Source: Microbaculum marinum (GTDB lineage: Bacteria; Pseudomonadota; Alphaproteobacteria; Rhizobiales; Tepidamorphaceae). From it: a DNA stretch of 64,000 nucleotides. Positions 48,672 to 57,979 of the stretch are shown piece after piece. Every line of letters starts with the position of its first letter. The stretch's first letter is position 1. The stretch is from assembly GCF_042646165.1 (NCBI RefSeq), contig NZ_JBHRTC010000005.1; one strand, written 5' to 3'. The notes under the pieces are model-generated. The model was not told the DNA's origin. It saw nothing but the letters and a program-made list of their open reading frames with translations, and made no database searches. The position numbers and the translations under genes were made by a program.

Positions 48672-50192
48672 ATGGGGCTGATCGAGCCGGCATTCGACGC
48701 CTTCGAGGAACGGTATCGGCTCGGCGCGCCGCAGGTGGTCTGGACCCGGCTGGTCGCCGACCTGGAAACGCCGGTCTCGGCGATGCTCAAGGTCGCCGGG
48801 TCGCGGCCGAACAGCTTTCTGCTCGAATCCGTCGAGGGCGGGGCCGTGCGCGGGCGCTATTCCATCATCGGAATGGCCCCCGACCTGGTTTTCCGCGCCT
48901 TCGGCAATGCAGCGGAGATCAATGCCTCGCCCGACAGCGACCCGGACGGGTTCGCCCCCTGCCCCGAGCCGACGCTGGCGGCGCTGCGCCGTCTGATCAA
49001 CGAGGCCCGCGTCGATCTGCCGGAGGGCCTGCCGCCGATGTCGGCCGGCGTGTTCGGCTACATGGGCTACGACACCGTCCGGCTGATGGAGGAACTCGCC
49101 GAGCCGAACCCCGACCCGTTCGGCCTGCCCGACGCGATGTTCATCCGGCCGACCGTCATCATGGTCTTCGACACCGTCAAGGACGAGGTCACCGTCGTCA
49201 CGCCGGTGCGCCCGTCCGCCGCGCTGAGCGCCAAGGCCGCCCACTCGCGCGCCATCGACCGGATCGCCGAAGTTATCGAGGCCCTCGACCGGCCTGTCGA
49301 GAAGGCGCCGATGGCCGATGCCGACGACATCATCGGACGCGCCCCGGTCTCCAACACGACACCGGCCGAATACAAGGAAATGGTTGCGCAGGCGAAGGAG
49401 TACATCGCCGCCGGCGACGTCTTCCAGGTGGTGCTGAGCCAGCGCTTCGAGGCGCCGTTCTCGCTGCCGCCGTTTGCGCTCTACCGGGCGCTGCGCCGGG
49501 TCAATCCGGCGCCGTTCCTCTACTTCCTGAACTTCCGGGACTTCGCCGTCGTCGGGTCCAGCCCGGAAATCCTGGTCAGGCTGCGCGACGATACGGTCAC
49601 GATCCGGCCGATTGCCGGCACCCGGCCGCGCGGCGCGACGCCGGGCGAGGACAAGGCCTATGCCGACGAACTGCTGGCCGATCCGAAGGAGCGCGCCGAG
49701 CACCTGATGCTGCTCGACCTCGGCCGCAACGACGTCGGCCGTGTCGCGAAGATCGGCACGGTCAGCGTCACCGACCGCTTCTTCCTGGAATTCTACAGCC
49801 AGGTCATGCACATCGTTTCGAACGTCGAGGGCCGGATCGACCCTTCGCGGGACTCGATCGACGCTCTGATCGCCGGCTTCCCGGCCGGCACAGTCTCGGG
49901 TGCCCCGAAGGTGCGGGCGATGCAGATCATCGACGAACTGGAGAAGGAGAAGCGCGGCATCTATGCAGGCTGCGTCGGCTACTTCTCCGCCGACGGCGAC
50001 ATGGATACCTGCATCGTGCTAAGGACCGCCATCGTCAGGGACGGCACCATGTACGTTCAGGCTGGCGCCGGCATCGTCGCGGATTCGGTTCCCGAGAACG
50101 AGCAGCGCGAGTGCATCAACAAGGCACGCGCGCTGTTCCGGGCCGCCGACGAGGCCGTCCGCTTCGCCTCCGCGGCGACCCGCGGGCAGTAG
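48672..50192 (+). CDS. trpE: Anthranilate synthase component I
   Basis: This 506-residue chorismate-utilising enzyme forms anthranilate using ammonia from TrpG. The N-terminal LLESVEGG element of the tryptophan feedback site is visible, and the catalytic domain shows GDVFQVVLSQRFEAPF, IRPIAGTRPRG, DLGRNDVGRV, FYSQVMHIVSNVEG and PAGTVSGAPKVRAM. Unlike some Rhizobiaceae it is not fused to TrpG. No tryptophan-rich leader peptide was seen in the 58-base gap from ppiD. Confidence 0.97.
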   Translation: MGLIEPAFDAFEERYRLGAPQVVWTRLVADLETPVSAMLKVAGSRPNSFLLESVEGGAVRGRYSIIGMAPDLVFRAFGNAAEINASPDSDPDGFAPCPEPTLAALRRLINEARVDLPEGLPPMSAGVFGYMGYDTVRLMEELAEPNPDPFGLPDAMFIRPTVIMVFDTVKDEVTVVTPVRPSAALSAKAAHSRAIDRIAEVIEALDRPVEKAPMADADDIIGRAPVSNTTPAEYKEMVAQAKEYIAAGDVFQVVLSQRFEAPFSLPPFALYRALRRVNPAPFLYFLNFRDFAVVGSSPEILVRLRDDTVTIRPIAGTRPRGATPGEDKAYADELLADPKERAEHLMLLDLGRNDVGRVAKIGTVSVTDRFFLEFYSQVMHIVSNVEGRIDPSRDSIDALIAGFPAGTVSGAPKVRAMQIIDELEKEKRGIYAGCVGYFSADGDMDTCIVLRTAIVRDGTMYVQAGAGIVADSVPENEQRECINKARALFRAADEAVRFASAATRGQ

Positions 50193-50226
50193 CAACCGGC
50201 AATAGGAGTTGGGCTGAGGCTTGGCG

Positions 50227-50817
50227 ATGTTCGTGCTGATCGACAACTACGACAGCTTCACCTGGAACCTCGTCCACTACCTGGGCGAGCTCGGTACGCG
50301 GGTGCGCGTCCATCGCAACGACAGGATCTCCGCCGAAGCGGTGCTCGCGATGGATCCCACCGGCATCGTGCTGTCGCCCGGCCCCTGCACGCCGAACGAG
50401 GCCGGCATCTGCCTCGATCTGATCGCGCGGGCCGCCGGCGCCGTGCCGATCCTCGGCGTCTGCCTCGGCCATCAGGCGATCTGCCAGGCCTATGGCGGCG
50501 AGATCGTCCGCGCGCCGGTGCTCATGCACGGCAAGCTGAGCCAGATCAGCCACACCGGCCAGGGCGTATTCCAGGGCATCGACGGTCCGTTCGAGGCGAC
50601 ACGCTATCACTCCCTGATCGCCCGCCGCGACAGCCTGCCGGCCGACCTCTCGGTGACCGCCGAGACCGCCGACGGGACCGTCATGGGCGTCATGCATTCC
50701 AGCCATCCCGTCCATGGCGTCCAGTTCCATCCCGAAAGCATCGCGTCCGAGCACGGACACCTCATCCTGCGCAATTTCCTGGAAGCCGCCGGCGAGTGGC
50801 GACGCCGCGCCGCCTGA
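50227..50817 (+). CDS. trpG: Anthranilate synthase component II (glutamine amidotransferase)
   Basis: The 196-residue class I glutamine amidotransferase has IDNYDSFTWNLVHYL at the start, SPGPCTPNEAG, the catalytic cysteine in ILGVCLGHQAICQAYGG, and the His-Glu pair in HGVQFHPESIASEHG. ATG at 50227 is preferred over TTG at 50221 because GAGG lies seven bases before it. It may also serve p-aminobenzoate synthesis, since no separate pabA is visible here. Confidence 0.96.
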   Translation: MFVLIDNYDSFTWNLVHYLGELGTRVRVHRNDRISAEAVLAMDPTGIVLSPGPCTPNEAGICLDLIARAAGAVPILGVCLGHQAICQAYGGEIVRAPVLMHGKLSQISHTGQGVFQGIDGPFEATRYHSLIARRDSLPADLSVTAETADGTVMGVMHSSHPVHGVQFHPESIASEHGHLILRNFLEAAGEWRRRAA

Positions 50818-50890
50818 GCGCCGAAGCCTCTTCGCAGCGCTTGCAACCACCGCCGCTTTGCGGCACGACAGGTCCGCACGGGAACAGCCA

Positions 50891-51910
50891 ATGTCGAAAA
50901 ACAGCCTCAAGGATTTCATCGGACTGGTGGCGGGCGGTGCGCCGCTGAGCCGCGCCGACGCAACGCGCGCCTTCGACATCATCATGTCGGGCGAGGCGAC
51001 TCCCTCGCAGATCGGCGGGTTCCTCATGGCGCTGCGGGTGCGCGGCGAGACGGTCGACGAGATCGCCGGCGCCGTCACCACCATGCGCGCCAAGATGCTG
51101 CCGGTGCGCGCCCCCGCCGACGCCATCGACATCGTCGGCACCGGCGGCGACAATTCCGGCACCTACAACGTCTCGACCGGCTCGGCGATCGTGGTGGCGG
51201 CCTGCGGCGTTCCGGTCGCGAAGCACGGCAACCGCGCGCTCTCCTCTAAATCGGGCGCCGCCGACGTGCTCGCCGCTCTCGGCGTCAACATCGACCTCGG
51301 CCCCGACGGGATCGCCGACTGCATCCGCCGGGCCGGCGTCGGCTTCATGTTCGCTCCCGCCCACCATGCGGCGATGAAGCATGTCGGCCCGAGCCGCGTC
51401 GAGCTCGGCACCCGAACGATCTTCAACATCCTCGGCCCGCTCTCCAATCCGGCGGGCACGAAGCGGCAGCTCATCGGCGTCTTCTCGCGCGACTGGATCG
51501 TGCCGATGGCCGAGGTTCTGTCGGCGCTTGGCTCCGATCGTGTTTGGGTGATGCACGGTTCGGACGGGCTCGACGAGATCACCACCACCGGGCCGACATA
51601 CGTCGCCGAGCTGAAGGACGGTGAGGTCACCACCTTCGAGATCTCGCCCGAGGACGTCGGTCTGCCGCTCGCACGGCTCGAGGACCTCAAGGGCGGCGAC
51701 GCGGCGACCAACGCGGCCGCGATGCGTGCGATGCTTGGCGGCGAGCACGGGCCGTTCCGCGATATCGTCCTGTTCAACTCCGCCGCCGCCCTGCTCGTCG
51801 CAGGGCGCGCATCGACGCTCGCAGACGGCGCGCGGATCGCCGCGGAGGCCCTCGATACCGGCGCCGCCCTGAAGTGTCTGGAAACTCTCGTGGCAACCTC
51901 GAACGGCTGA
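50891..51910 (+). CDS. trpD: Anthranilate phosphoribosyltransferase
   Basis: The 339-residue enzyme joins anthranilate to PRPP. Family motifs IVGTGGDNSGTYNVSTGSA, KHGNRALSSKSGAADVLAALG, GVGFMFAPAHHAAMKHVGPSR and LGPLSNPAGTKRQLIGVF are intact. It sits three bases before trpC in the trpE-trpG-trpD-trpC-moaC-moeA series. Confidence 0.97.
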   Translation: MSKNSLKDFIGLVAGGAPLSRADATRAFDIIMSGEATPSQIGGFLMALRVRGETVDEIAGAVTTMRAKMLPVRAPADAIDIVGTGGDNSGTYNVSTGSAIVVAACGVPVAKHGNRALSSKSGAADVLAALGVNIDLGPDGIADCIRRAGVGFMFAPAHHAAMKHVGPSRVELGTRTIFNILGPLSNPAGTKRQLIGVFSRDWIVPMAEVLSALGSDRVWVMHGSDGLDEITTTGPTYVAELKDGEVTTFEISPEDVGLPLARLEDLKGGDAATNAAAMRAMLGGEHGPFRDIVLFNSAAALLVAGRASTLADGARIAAEALDTGAALKCLETLVATSNG

Positions 51911-51913
51911 GCG

Positions 51914-52744
51914 ATGGCCGACGTCCTGAAGAAGATCGAGGCCTACAAGCGCGACGAGATCGCAGCCGCCAAGGCCTCGCGTCCGCGCCCGGAGGTGCAG
52001 GCGGCGGCGCGCGACGCATCGCCCGTCCGCGGCTTCCGCGATGCCCTCGACCGCCGGATCGCGAATGGCGAGACGGCGCTTATCGCCGAGATCAAGAAGG
52101 CAAGCCCCTCCAAGGGCCTGATCCGCGCCGACTTCGACCCGCCCGCCCTCGCCCGCGCCTACGAGGCCGGCGGCGCCGCCTGTCTCTCGGTGCTGACCGA
52201 CACCCCGTCCTTCATGGGTCATCCGGACTACCTGGTGGCCGCACGCCAGGCCGTCGGCCTTCCCGCGTTGCGGAAGGACTTCCTGTTCGACCCCTATCAG
52301 GTCGACGAGGCCCGGGCGCTCGGCGCCGACTGCATCCTGATCATCATGGCAGCCGTCGGCGACGACGAGGCCGCTGCCCTGGAGGACGCGGCCGAAGGCT
52401 GGAACATGGACGTGCTGGTCGAGGTACACGACCGCGCCGAGCTCGACCGCGCCCTGAAGATGCGCTCCACGCTCATCGGCATAAACAACAGAAACCTCAG
52501 GACGTTCGAGACGAGCCTTGAGACGTCAATCGAATTGTCCGCACATGTCCCCGCGGGCTATACGCTGGTTGGCGAGAGCGGCATCTTCACGTCATCCGAC
52601 GTGGCACGCCTCGCCACGGCAGGGATGCGCGCCATCCTCGTCGGCGAGAGCCTGATGCGGCAGGACGACGTCACGGCGGCGACGCGTTCGCTGCTGGCCC
52701 GGACGGGCGATGCCGGCACCGGCGCCGCGGCCGCGGCCGAATAG
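51914..52744 (+). CDS. trpC: Indole-3-glycerol phosphate synthase
   Basis: The 276-residue TIM barrel closes the indole ring. Motifs IAEIKKASPSKGLIRADFDP, CLSVLTDTPSFMGHPDYL, LPALRKDFLFDPYQVDEARALGAD (split here for length), IGINNRNLRTFETSLETS and VGESGIFTSSD are typical, with the catalytic lysines in EIKKAS and RKDFL. It is immediately followed by moaC. Confidence 0.97.
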   Translation: MADVLKKIEAYKRDEIAAAKASRPRPEVQAAARDASPVRGFRDALDRRIANGETALIAEIKKASPSKGLIRADFDPPALARAYEAGGAACLSVLTDTPSFMGHPDYLVAARQAVGLPALRKDFLFDPYQVDEARALGADCILIIMAAVGDDEAAALEDAAEGWNMDVLVEVHDRAELDRALKMRSTLIGINNRNLRTFETSLETSIELSAHVPAGYTLVGESGIFTSSDVARLATAGMRAILVGESLMRQDDVTAATRSLLARTGDAGTGAAAAAE

Positions 52745-52745
52745 G

Positions 52746-53249
52746 ATGGCGATGACAGCGGACGGCAAGACTCTCACCCATCTCGACGAGACCGGTGCCG
52801 CGAGCATGGTCGACGTGTCGGACAAGGACGCGACCACCCGTGAGGCGACCGCCGAAGGCTGGGTGCGGATGCAGCCGGAAACCCTCGACCTGATCGTCCG
52901 CGGCGAGGCGAAGAAGGGCGACGTGCTGGGCACCGCCCGCATCGCCGGCATCATGGCCGCCAAGCGGACCCACGACCTCATTCCGCTGTGCCATCCCCTG
53001 GCGCTCTCCAGGGTCACCGTCGACCTCGAGCCGCTCGCCGGCAAGGCCGCGGTGCGGGTCACCGCCACCGCCAAGGTCACCGGCCGCACCGGCGTCGAGA
53101 TGGAGGCGCTGACCGCCGTCAGCGTCGCCTGCCTGACCGTCTACGACATGGTGAAGGCGGTCGACCGTGGCATCGAGATCACCGGCATTCGCCTGACCGC
53201 CAAGTCGGGAGGCCGGTCCGGCGACTGGCGCTCGGAGCCGCGTCCGTAG
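52746..53249 (+). CDS. moaC: Cyclic pyranopterin monophosphate synthase
   Basis: The 167-residue enzyme acts with MoaA in the first step of molybdenum cofactor synthesis. The HTHLDETG-like N-terminus (LTHLDETGAASMVDVSDK), the KRTHDLIPLCHPL active-site segment and the MEALTAVSVACLTVYDM and KAVDRG motifs are present. Two adjacent ATGs (52746, 52752) are possible starts. It precedes moeA with no gap. The end of the window has a molybdenum hydroxylase that would use this cofactor. Confidence 0.96.
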   Translation: MAMTADGKTLTHLDETGAASMVDVSDKDATTREATAEGWVRMQPETLDLIVRGEAKKGDVLGTARIAGIMAAKRTHDLIPLCHPLALSRVTVDLEPLAGKAAVRVTATAKVTGRTGVEMEALTAVSVACLTVYDMVKAVDRGIEITGIRLTAKSGGRSGDWRSEPRP

Positions 53250-54461
53250 ATGGCGATGCTGTCGGTCGAAGAAGCCCTGGCTCGCGTCCTCGACGGCGCG
53301 ACGGCCCTTCCCGCCGAATCCGTCGCGCTCAAGGATGCGCTCGACCGGACGCTGGCCGACGACATCGCCTCCAGGCGCACCCAGCCGCCCTGGGATACGT
53401 CCGCGATGGACGGCTATGCGGTCCGCGCCGGCGATGTCGAGACGGTTCCGGTCGAGCTGCGGGTCGTGGGATCCGCCCCCGCCGGTCACTCCTTCAACGG
53501 CAGGGTCGGACTCAACGAGGCCGTACGCATCTTTACCGGCGCGCCGCTACCGGACGGCACGGATACGGTCGTCATCCAGGAGGACACCGAACGCGAGGGC
53601 GACGTCGTCAGGGTCCTCGAATCCTCCGGCGTCGGCCGTTACGTGCGCAAGCGGGGCCTGGATTTTCGCCGCGGCGACGTCCTGCTGAACGCCGGCAGCC
53701 GGCTGGGGCCCCGCCATATCGCGCTCGCCGCCGCGATGAACCACGCCGTCCTTCCGGTCAGATGCCGTCCGCGGGTGGCGGTCCTTGCGACCGGCGACGA
53801 ACTCGTCCCGCCCGGCAAGGACCCCGGTCCCGACAGCATCATCGCCTCGAACGGCTACGGGATGGCAGGCCTCGTGCGTCGGGCCGGCGGTACGCCGATC
53901 GATCTCGGCATTGCGCGCGACACCCGCAACTCCCTGTCGACGGCCTTCACCGAGGCGGTCGAGTCGCGGGCCGACGTGCTCGTGACCCTGGGCGGCGCCT
54001 CCGTCGGCGAGCACGACATCGTCCAGGACGTCCTGCAGGCGCACGGTCTGGAGCTCGGCTTCTGGAAGATCGCCATGCGTCCGGGCAAGCCGCTGATCTT
54101 CGGGCGCCTGGGCAACATGCGGGTGCTCGGCATGCCGGGCAACCCGGTGTCCTCGATGGTCTGCGGCCGCCTCTTCATGGTGCCGCTGATCCATGCCCTG
54201 CTCGGCCGCAGGGATCCGCAGACCGGCGAGACCGTGGCCAGGCTCGGCGGCGACGTCGGCGCCAACGACCAGCGCCAGGACTACCTGCGCGCCCGGCTGT
54301 CGCGCGACGAGGCCGGCGGCCTGGTCGCCACGCCGTTCGCCCGTCAGGACAGCTCCATGCTGGCCACGCTGGTCAGGGCGGACGCCTTCGTCATCCGTCC
54401 GCCGCACGCCCCGCCCGCGCAGGCGGGCGACCCCTGCCGCGTGCTGATAATGGACTTCTGA
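53250..54461 (+). CDS. moeA: Molybdopterin molybdenumtransferase
   Basis: The 403-residue protein inserts molybdate into molybdopterin. N-terminal SVEEALARVLDG, TSAMDGYAVRAGDV, the GAPLPDGTDTVVIQED segment, the MoaB/Mog-like domain with ATGDELV and TLGGASVGEHDIVQ, and FGRLGNMRVLGMPGNPVSSM are all present. It starts right after the moaC stop. lexA, which often follows moeA in this order of bacteria, is not present here. Confidence 0.96.
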   Translation: MAMLSVEEALARVLDGATALPAESVALKDALDRTLADDIASRRTQPPWDTSAMDGYAVRAGDVETVPVELRVVGSAPAGHSFNGRVGLNEAVRIFTGAPLPDGTDTVVIQEDTEREGDVVRVLESSGVGRYVRKRGLDFRRGDVLLNAGSRLGPRHIALAAAMNHAVLPVRCRPRVAVLATGDELVPPGKDPGPDSIIASNGYGMAGLVRRAGGTPIDLGIARDTRNSLSTAFTEAVESRADVLVTLGGASVGEHDIVQDVLQAHGLELGFWKIAMRPGKPLIFGRLGNMRVLGMPGNPVSSMVCGRLFMVPLIHALLGRRDPQTGETVARLGGDVGANDQRQDYLRARLSRDEAGGLVATPFARQDSSMLATLVRADAFVIRPPHAPPAQAGDPCRVLIMDF

Positions 54462-54477
54462 AGCGCCGCGATCGCGC

Positions 54478-54831
54478 CTAGCGGATGTGCGACAGCACGT
54501 TGAGCAGCTTGCCGGTCGGATCGGTGATGAAGAATCTCCGCACGCCCCAGGGTTCGTCGGTAAGCTCGTGGACGACGGCGCAGCCCATGCCGACGGCGCG
54601 GCGGTAGACCTCGTCGACGTCGTCGACCTCGATCGACAGGTCCGGCACCGGCGCCCCCGACCCGCCCTCGCTCATGACGCTCATCTGGGAGGTCATCGTC
54701 TCTCCCGAGGTCAGGGTCACGATCCAGCCGAGATCCATCGCCACGTCGAGATCGAAGAGATCCGAATAGAAGCTCCGGACCTCGGCAACGCCCTCGGCCG
54801 CAATGTTGGCAACGATGCGCCGGACGGTCAC
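54478..54831 (-). CDS. VOC-family protein, short
   Basis: The 117-residue single-domain VOC (glyoxalase/bleomycin-resistance fold) protein runs from VEGVAEVRSFYSDLFDLDV-like start to EPWGVRRFFITDPTGKLLNVL, the usual final strand with its Asp-Pro-x-Gly turn. GTG at 54831 overlaps the stop of the upstream VOC gene. The substrate is unknown; the two may be coupled subunits or parallel enzymes. Confidence 0.78.
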   Translation of the reverse strand: MTVRRIVANIAAEGVAEVRSFYSDLFDLDVAMDLGWIVTLTSGETMTSQMSVMSEGGSGAPVPDLSIEVDDVDEVYRRAVGMGCAVVHELTDEPWGVRRFFITDPTGKLLNVLSHIR

Positions 54832-55238
54832 GACGCCAATTCCTGGCTCAGGACCCACAGGTGGCCGAACGGATCGCGCAGCCGACCCTCGCGTTTTCCG
54901 TAAGGCCTGTCCGCGATTGGAACGACGGCTTCGGCCCCGCCCGCGATCATCTGCCCGGCCGTCTCGTCGCAGTCGCCGAGCTCGAGCTGGATCAGGACCG
55001 CTGAGCCGCCGAGCGTCATGGGCGACAGCCACCCCCAGTCGGGCATTTCCTCGCTGAGCGCCAGCGGCTGCCCGTTCAGCGCCAGCTGCGCATACCCTAC
55101 GAGCCCGTCCGGTTCGGCGTGCCGTTCGACGAGGTCGGCGCCGATTGCGGACCGGTAATATTCGATGGCTGCGTCGGCGTTCCGGACGATCAGCCTGGGA
55201 AACGCCACCCTCGGAACGGTGTTGGCTGACATCACCAT
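54828..55238 (-). CDS. VOC-family protein
   Basis: The 136-residue VOC protein has VAFPRLIVRNADAAIEYYRS at the start and YGKREGRLRDPFGHLWVLSQ at the end, typical of the PhnB-like branch. It has no antibiotic-resistance signature. It is the first gene of a two-gene unit with the short VOC protein and converges with moeA. Confidence 0.8.
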   Translation of the reverse strand: MVMSANTVPRVAFPRLIVRNADAAIEYYRSAIGADLVERHAEPDGLVGYAQLALNGQPLALSEEMPDWGWLSPMTLGGSAVLIQLELGDCDETAGQMIAGGAEAVVPIADRPYGKREGRLRDPFGHLWVLSQELAS

Positions 55239-55313
55239 ATCTCCTTTGCGCGATAGCTGGGCGATTGTGCCGCCGATCCTAAGGCGGTCGATCGAGGCCG
55301 TATTGAACGAAAG

Positions 55314-56099
55314 CTAAAGCACGTGCCCCATGTAGGGCCTCTCGCTGGCCCGCAGCCGCCCGGGCGGCACCGACGCAAAGCGCAACACCTCGCGCGTCAT
55401 GTGCGCCTGGTCAGAATAATCCGCCGCGGATGCCAGGTCCGCGAGCGAAGCGAACTCGTCCAGACCGGCGATGGCCGCGCGGAATCGCTCGATCCCGAGA
55501 TACCGTTTCGGCGTCAGACCGGCGGTTCGGAGAAACAGCCGGCGGAAGACGTGCACCGGCATGCCGAGTTGCTCCGCCACCTCCCCGACGCCTGCTCCGC
55601 TCCTCATGAGCTCAAGGCCGAGGCCGACCCGCCTGACGTCGGCGACGTCCCCGCACCGCCTTGCGACCTCGTCTTCGAGCAGGTCGAGCCGGGCATCGTG
55701 CGTGGGAAGCGACCTTAGTCGGTCGGTGAGCGTGGCGGCGTCGATGTCCCAGAACTGCGAGAGCGGCACGACTTTGTCCGCGGTTTTGTGCAGGTCGGCG
55801 AACAGGGCACCGGCACCGCCCGGACGGAAGCTGATCCCGCACGCCGACCTCTGGGGCCACCGCGAGACCCGCCGCGGAACGGTCGAGGGCCCCTGCAGCA
55901 CGCAATGCGCGCCTGCTTCGCGCCCGGTGCCGTCGCCGCAGTCCAGCTCGATGGGGGTCTCCGACAGGCTGAAGATGAGCTGCGCCCGCCCGGACGGCAG
56001 TATCGTCTCCTGCCCGTCCGCGGCCGCGTCGCAGACGCACCAGAGCCGGTCCGCGACAAGTTGCGCGGCTTGGGTTCTGGGGTCTCGGGCAGTCAGCAT
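55314..56099 (-). CDS. AraC-family transcriptional regulator
   Basis: The 261-residue protein has an N-terminal effector-type domain (LPSGRAQLIFSLSETPIEL, GISFRPGGAGALF) and a C-terminal double helix-turn-helix (GVGEVAEQLGMPVHVFRRLF, LTPKRYLGIERFRAA, LADLASAADYSDQAHMTREV). Such regulators usually control neighbouring catabolic genes. It lies at the distal end of the ALDH-NIPSNAP-SDR-cupin group on the same strand, so it may control them, or itself be read through from them. Confidence 0.85.
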   Translation of the reverse strand: MLTARDPRTQAAQLVADRLWCVCDAAADGQETILPSGRAQLIFSLSETPIELDCGDGTGREAGAHCVLQGPSTVPRRVSRWPQRSACGISFRPGGAGALFADLHKTADKVVPLSQFWDIDAATLTDRLRSLPTHDARLDLLEDEVARRCGDVADVRRVGLGLELMRSGAGVGEVAEQLGMPVHVFRRLFLRTAGLTPKRYLGIERFRAAIAGLDEFASLADLASAADYSDQAHMTREVLRFASVPPGRLRASERPYMGHVL

Positions 56100-56200
56100 C
56101 GAAGGCTCCCGGCTGGCGGATCTTGCACCGGCCCGAGTCTACACGCCGCGTCGCGATCGCCAACCGCCCCGTCACCAACCGCCGGCCAGCCTGCCGGGTC

Positions 56201-56854
56201 CTACAGCAGCCGGTCCAGATAAACCTGGTAGCTCTGCGGCTTCGGCTTGTCCTTGTCTTCCTCGCGTTCGTAGCGGATCGAGCTCTGTCCCTTCAGCTCC
56301 GCCGGCAGGATCATGACGCGGGCGAATGCGGTCGGTTCGGTCTCCGATGCCGCCGCGAAGACCGGCGCCGGGCCGCTCTCGTACCAGGCCTGCAGCGGCT
56401 CGTAGTGGTGGCTGGCGCCGTCGGTGTCGATGCGGATTGATCCCGACAGCAGAACGCGCGTGCCGGGGCCGCGGTGGGTGTGCAGGTAGGCGACCCCGCC
56501 CGGCGGGAACGCGACCCGGTCGCAGCGCAGCAGGTAGATGACGTTCGGATCGATATCGAGCGCCGACGACAGCAGCAGCTTGGCGGTCACGCCCTCGCGC
56601 TCGCTTGCCTCGACGGGATCGGGTAGCGCCGACAGGTCCCAGCGGATCACCGTCGCCCCGTCGCGCGACAGCAGTTCGGTGTCCTCGCCGAGGAACGCCG
56701 CGCTGTTGGCGGCCAGCGAGGCGCTCATCAGCGAGCCGTCGCAGCGCACCGCGCCGTCGACCACGTACAGCGCCTTGGCGTTGCCGCGCGGCAGCATCAT
56801 CCGGCCGCCCTTCTCGAATGTCTCCAGCGAGGCGATCAGGTGAAGTTTCGACAT
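56201..56854 (-). CDS. Cupin-like protein of the catabolic cluster
   Basis: This is a 217-residue protein. VAFPPGGVAYLHTHRGPGTRVLLSG resembles the metal-binding first motif of cupins (PGG...H.H). The N-terminal half (NAKALYVVDGAVRCDGSL, SAAFLGEDTELL) looks like another beta-barrel. It may isomerise or hold a metal-bound intermediate. ATG at 56854 is chosen as start; upstream sequence is not conserved-looking. It lies 19 bases after the SDR gene. Confidence 0.65.
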   Translation of the reverse strand: MSKLHLIASLETFEKGGRMMLPRGNAKALYVVDGAVRCDGSLMSASLAANSAAFLGEDTELLSRDGATVIRWDLSALPDPVEASEREGVTAKLLLSSALDIDPNVIYLLRCDRVAFPPGGVAYLHTHRGPGTRVLLSGSIRIDTDGASHHYEPLQAWYESGPAPVFAAASETEPTAFARVMILPAELKGQSSIRYEREEDKDKPKPQSYQVYLDRLL

Positions 56855-56873
56855 GATGGACCGGCTTCCGGCT

Positions 56874-57620
56874 TCAGTGGAAATAGGCGCCGCCGTCGAC
56901 GACGAGTGTCTGGCCGGTAATAAAGGCAGAGTCGGGCCCGACAAGGAAGGCGGCGGCGCCGACGATGTCCTCCGGCACCTGGTCGCGCGGGATGGTGCGC
57001 GCCTTCAGCGACACCTCCTGCAGCTTCTCCATCTGCACCGGGTTGGCCTTGACGCCCTCCGACAGGGTGAAGCCGGGCGCCACGGCGTTGACCAGCACGT
57101 TGGCGCCGCCCAGTTCCTTGGCCAGCGCCTTGGTCATGGCGACGATCGCGCCCTTGCTGGTGACGTAGTGCAGCAGGTACGGCACGCCCTTGAACGGCGT
57201 CCCCGAGGCGACGTTGAGGATCCGCCCGCCGCCGCGCTCGCGCATCGCCTTGACCGCCTCGCGGGCGCACAGGAACGAGCCGAGCACGTTGACGTCCATC
57301 ACCCGCTTCCACTCCTCCACCGAGATGTCGTCGAAGGGGCCGGGCACCAGCGTCGAGTAGATGCCGGCATTGTTGACCAGGATGTCGACGCCGCCGAAGG
57401 CGTCCTTCGCAGCGCGTACCATCGCCTTCACGTCGGTCTCGTAGGCGACGTTGCAGCGCACCGCGATCGCGCCGCGCCCGATCGCCCGGGCCGCGTCCTC
57501 GTGGCCCTTCAGGTCGGCGACGACGACGCTCGCGCCTTCCTCGGCCAGCCTTCCGGCGATCGCCCGGCCGATGCCCATGGCGCCGCCCGTGACGATCGCC
57601 ACCTTGTTCTTCAGTTTCAT
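56874..57620 (-). CDS. Short-chain dehydrogenase/reductase
   Basis: The 248-residue classical SDR has TGGAMGIGRAIA (coenzyme site), a D in VVADLKG that favours NAD over NADP, NNAGIYS, and the catalytic S...YxxxK in VASG and HYVTSKG. It probably oxidises a hydroxyl group of the pathway substrate. It lies 44 bases after the NIPSNAP gene in the same direction. Confidence 0.9.
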   Translation of the reverse strand: MKLKNKVAIVTGGAMGIGRAIAGRLAEEGASVVVADLKGHEDAARAIGRGAIAVRCNVAYETDVKAMVRAAKDAFGGVDILVNNAGIYSTLVPGPFDDISVEEWKRVMDVNVLGSFLCAREAVKAMRERGGGRILNVASGTPFKGVPYLLHYVTSKGAIVAMTKALAKELGGANVLVNAVAPGFTLSEGVKANPVQMEKLQEVSLKARTIPRDQVPEDIVGAAAFLVGPDSAFITGQTLVVDGGAYFH

Positions 57621-57664
57621 GGCGCTGCCTCCCAGAGAGCCGGCCGGAAGGCCGGAGATAGGTC

Positions 57665-57979
57665 CTATTTCAGCGGCGAGAACGATGTCGGGATCAGGAT
57701 CCGGTTCTCCTGCCGCTCGATGAAGTCGCCGGCCTTCGCCAGGTAGGCCTGCCAGTCGGGATCGGCGACCAGTTCGGCGCGCCTGCGGTCGCGCTCGGCG
57801 AGATCCTCGTAGGCCCACATGTGCACGACCGTGTGCAGCGGCCCGATCTCGGTGGTGAAGTAGCCGACCATGCGCGGCAGGATGCGCGTCTGGACCGGCA
57901 GGCCGTACTTCTCGTACGTCTCCAGGTACGGCTTCAGCTTGCCGATCCTGATCGTGTAGATGCGTTCTTCGACGATCAT
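57665..57979 (-). CDS. NIPSNAP-family protein
   Basis: A 104-residue NIPSNAP/ferredoxin-like dimeric alpha-beta barrel protein: EERIYTIRIGKLKPYLETYEK at the start and PLHTVVHMWAYEDLAERDRR in the middle are typical. Members occur in many catabolic operons with unclear roles. Its ATG overlaps the stop of the aldehyde dehydrogenase (TAATG), so the two are coupled. Confidence 0.85.
   Translation of the reverse strand: MIVEERIYTIRIGKLKPYLETYEKYGLPVQTRILPRMVGYFTTEIGPLHTVVHMWAYEDLAERDRRRAELVADPDWQAYLAKAGDFIERQENRILIPTSFSPLK

Noticed and set aside
54478..55238. Antibiotic (bleomycin or fosfomycin) resistance genes
   Set aside because: The VOC fold is shared with many enzymes, and no resistance-specific signature or mobile context was seen.
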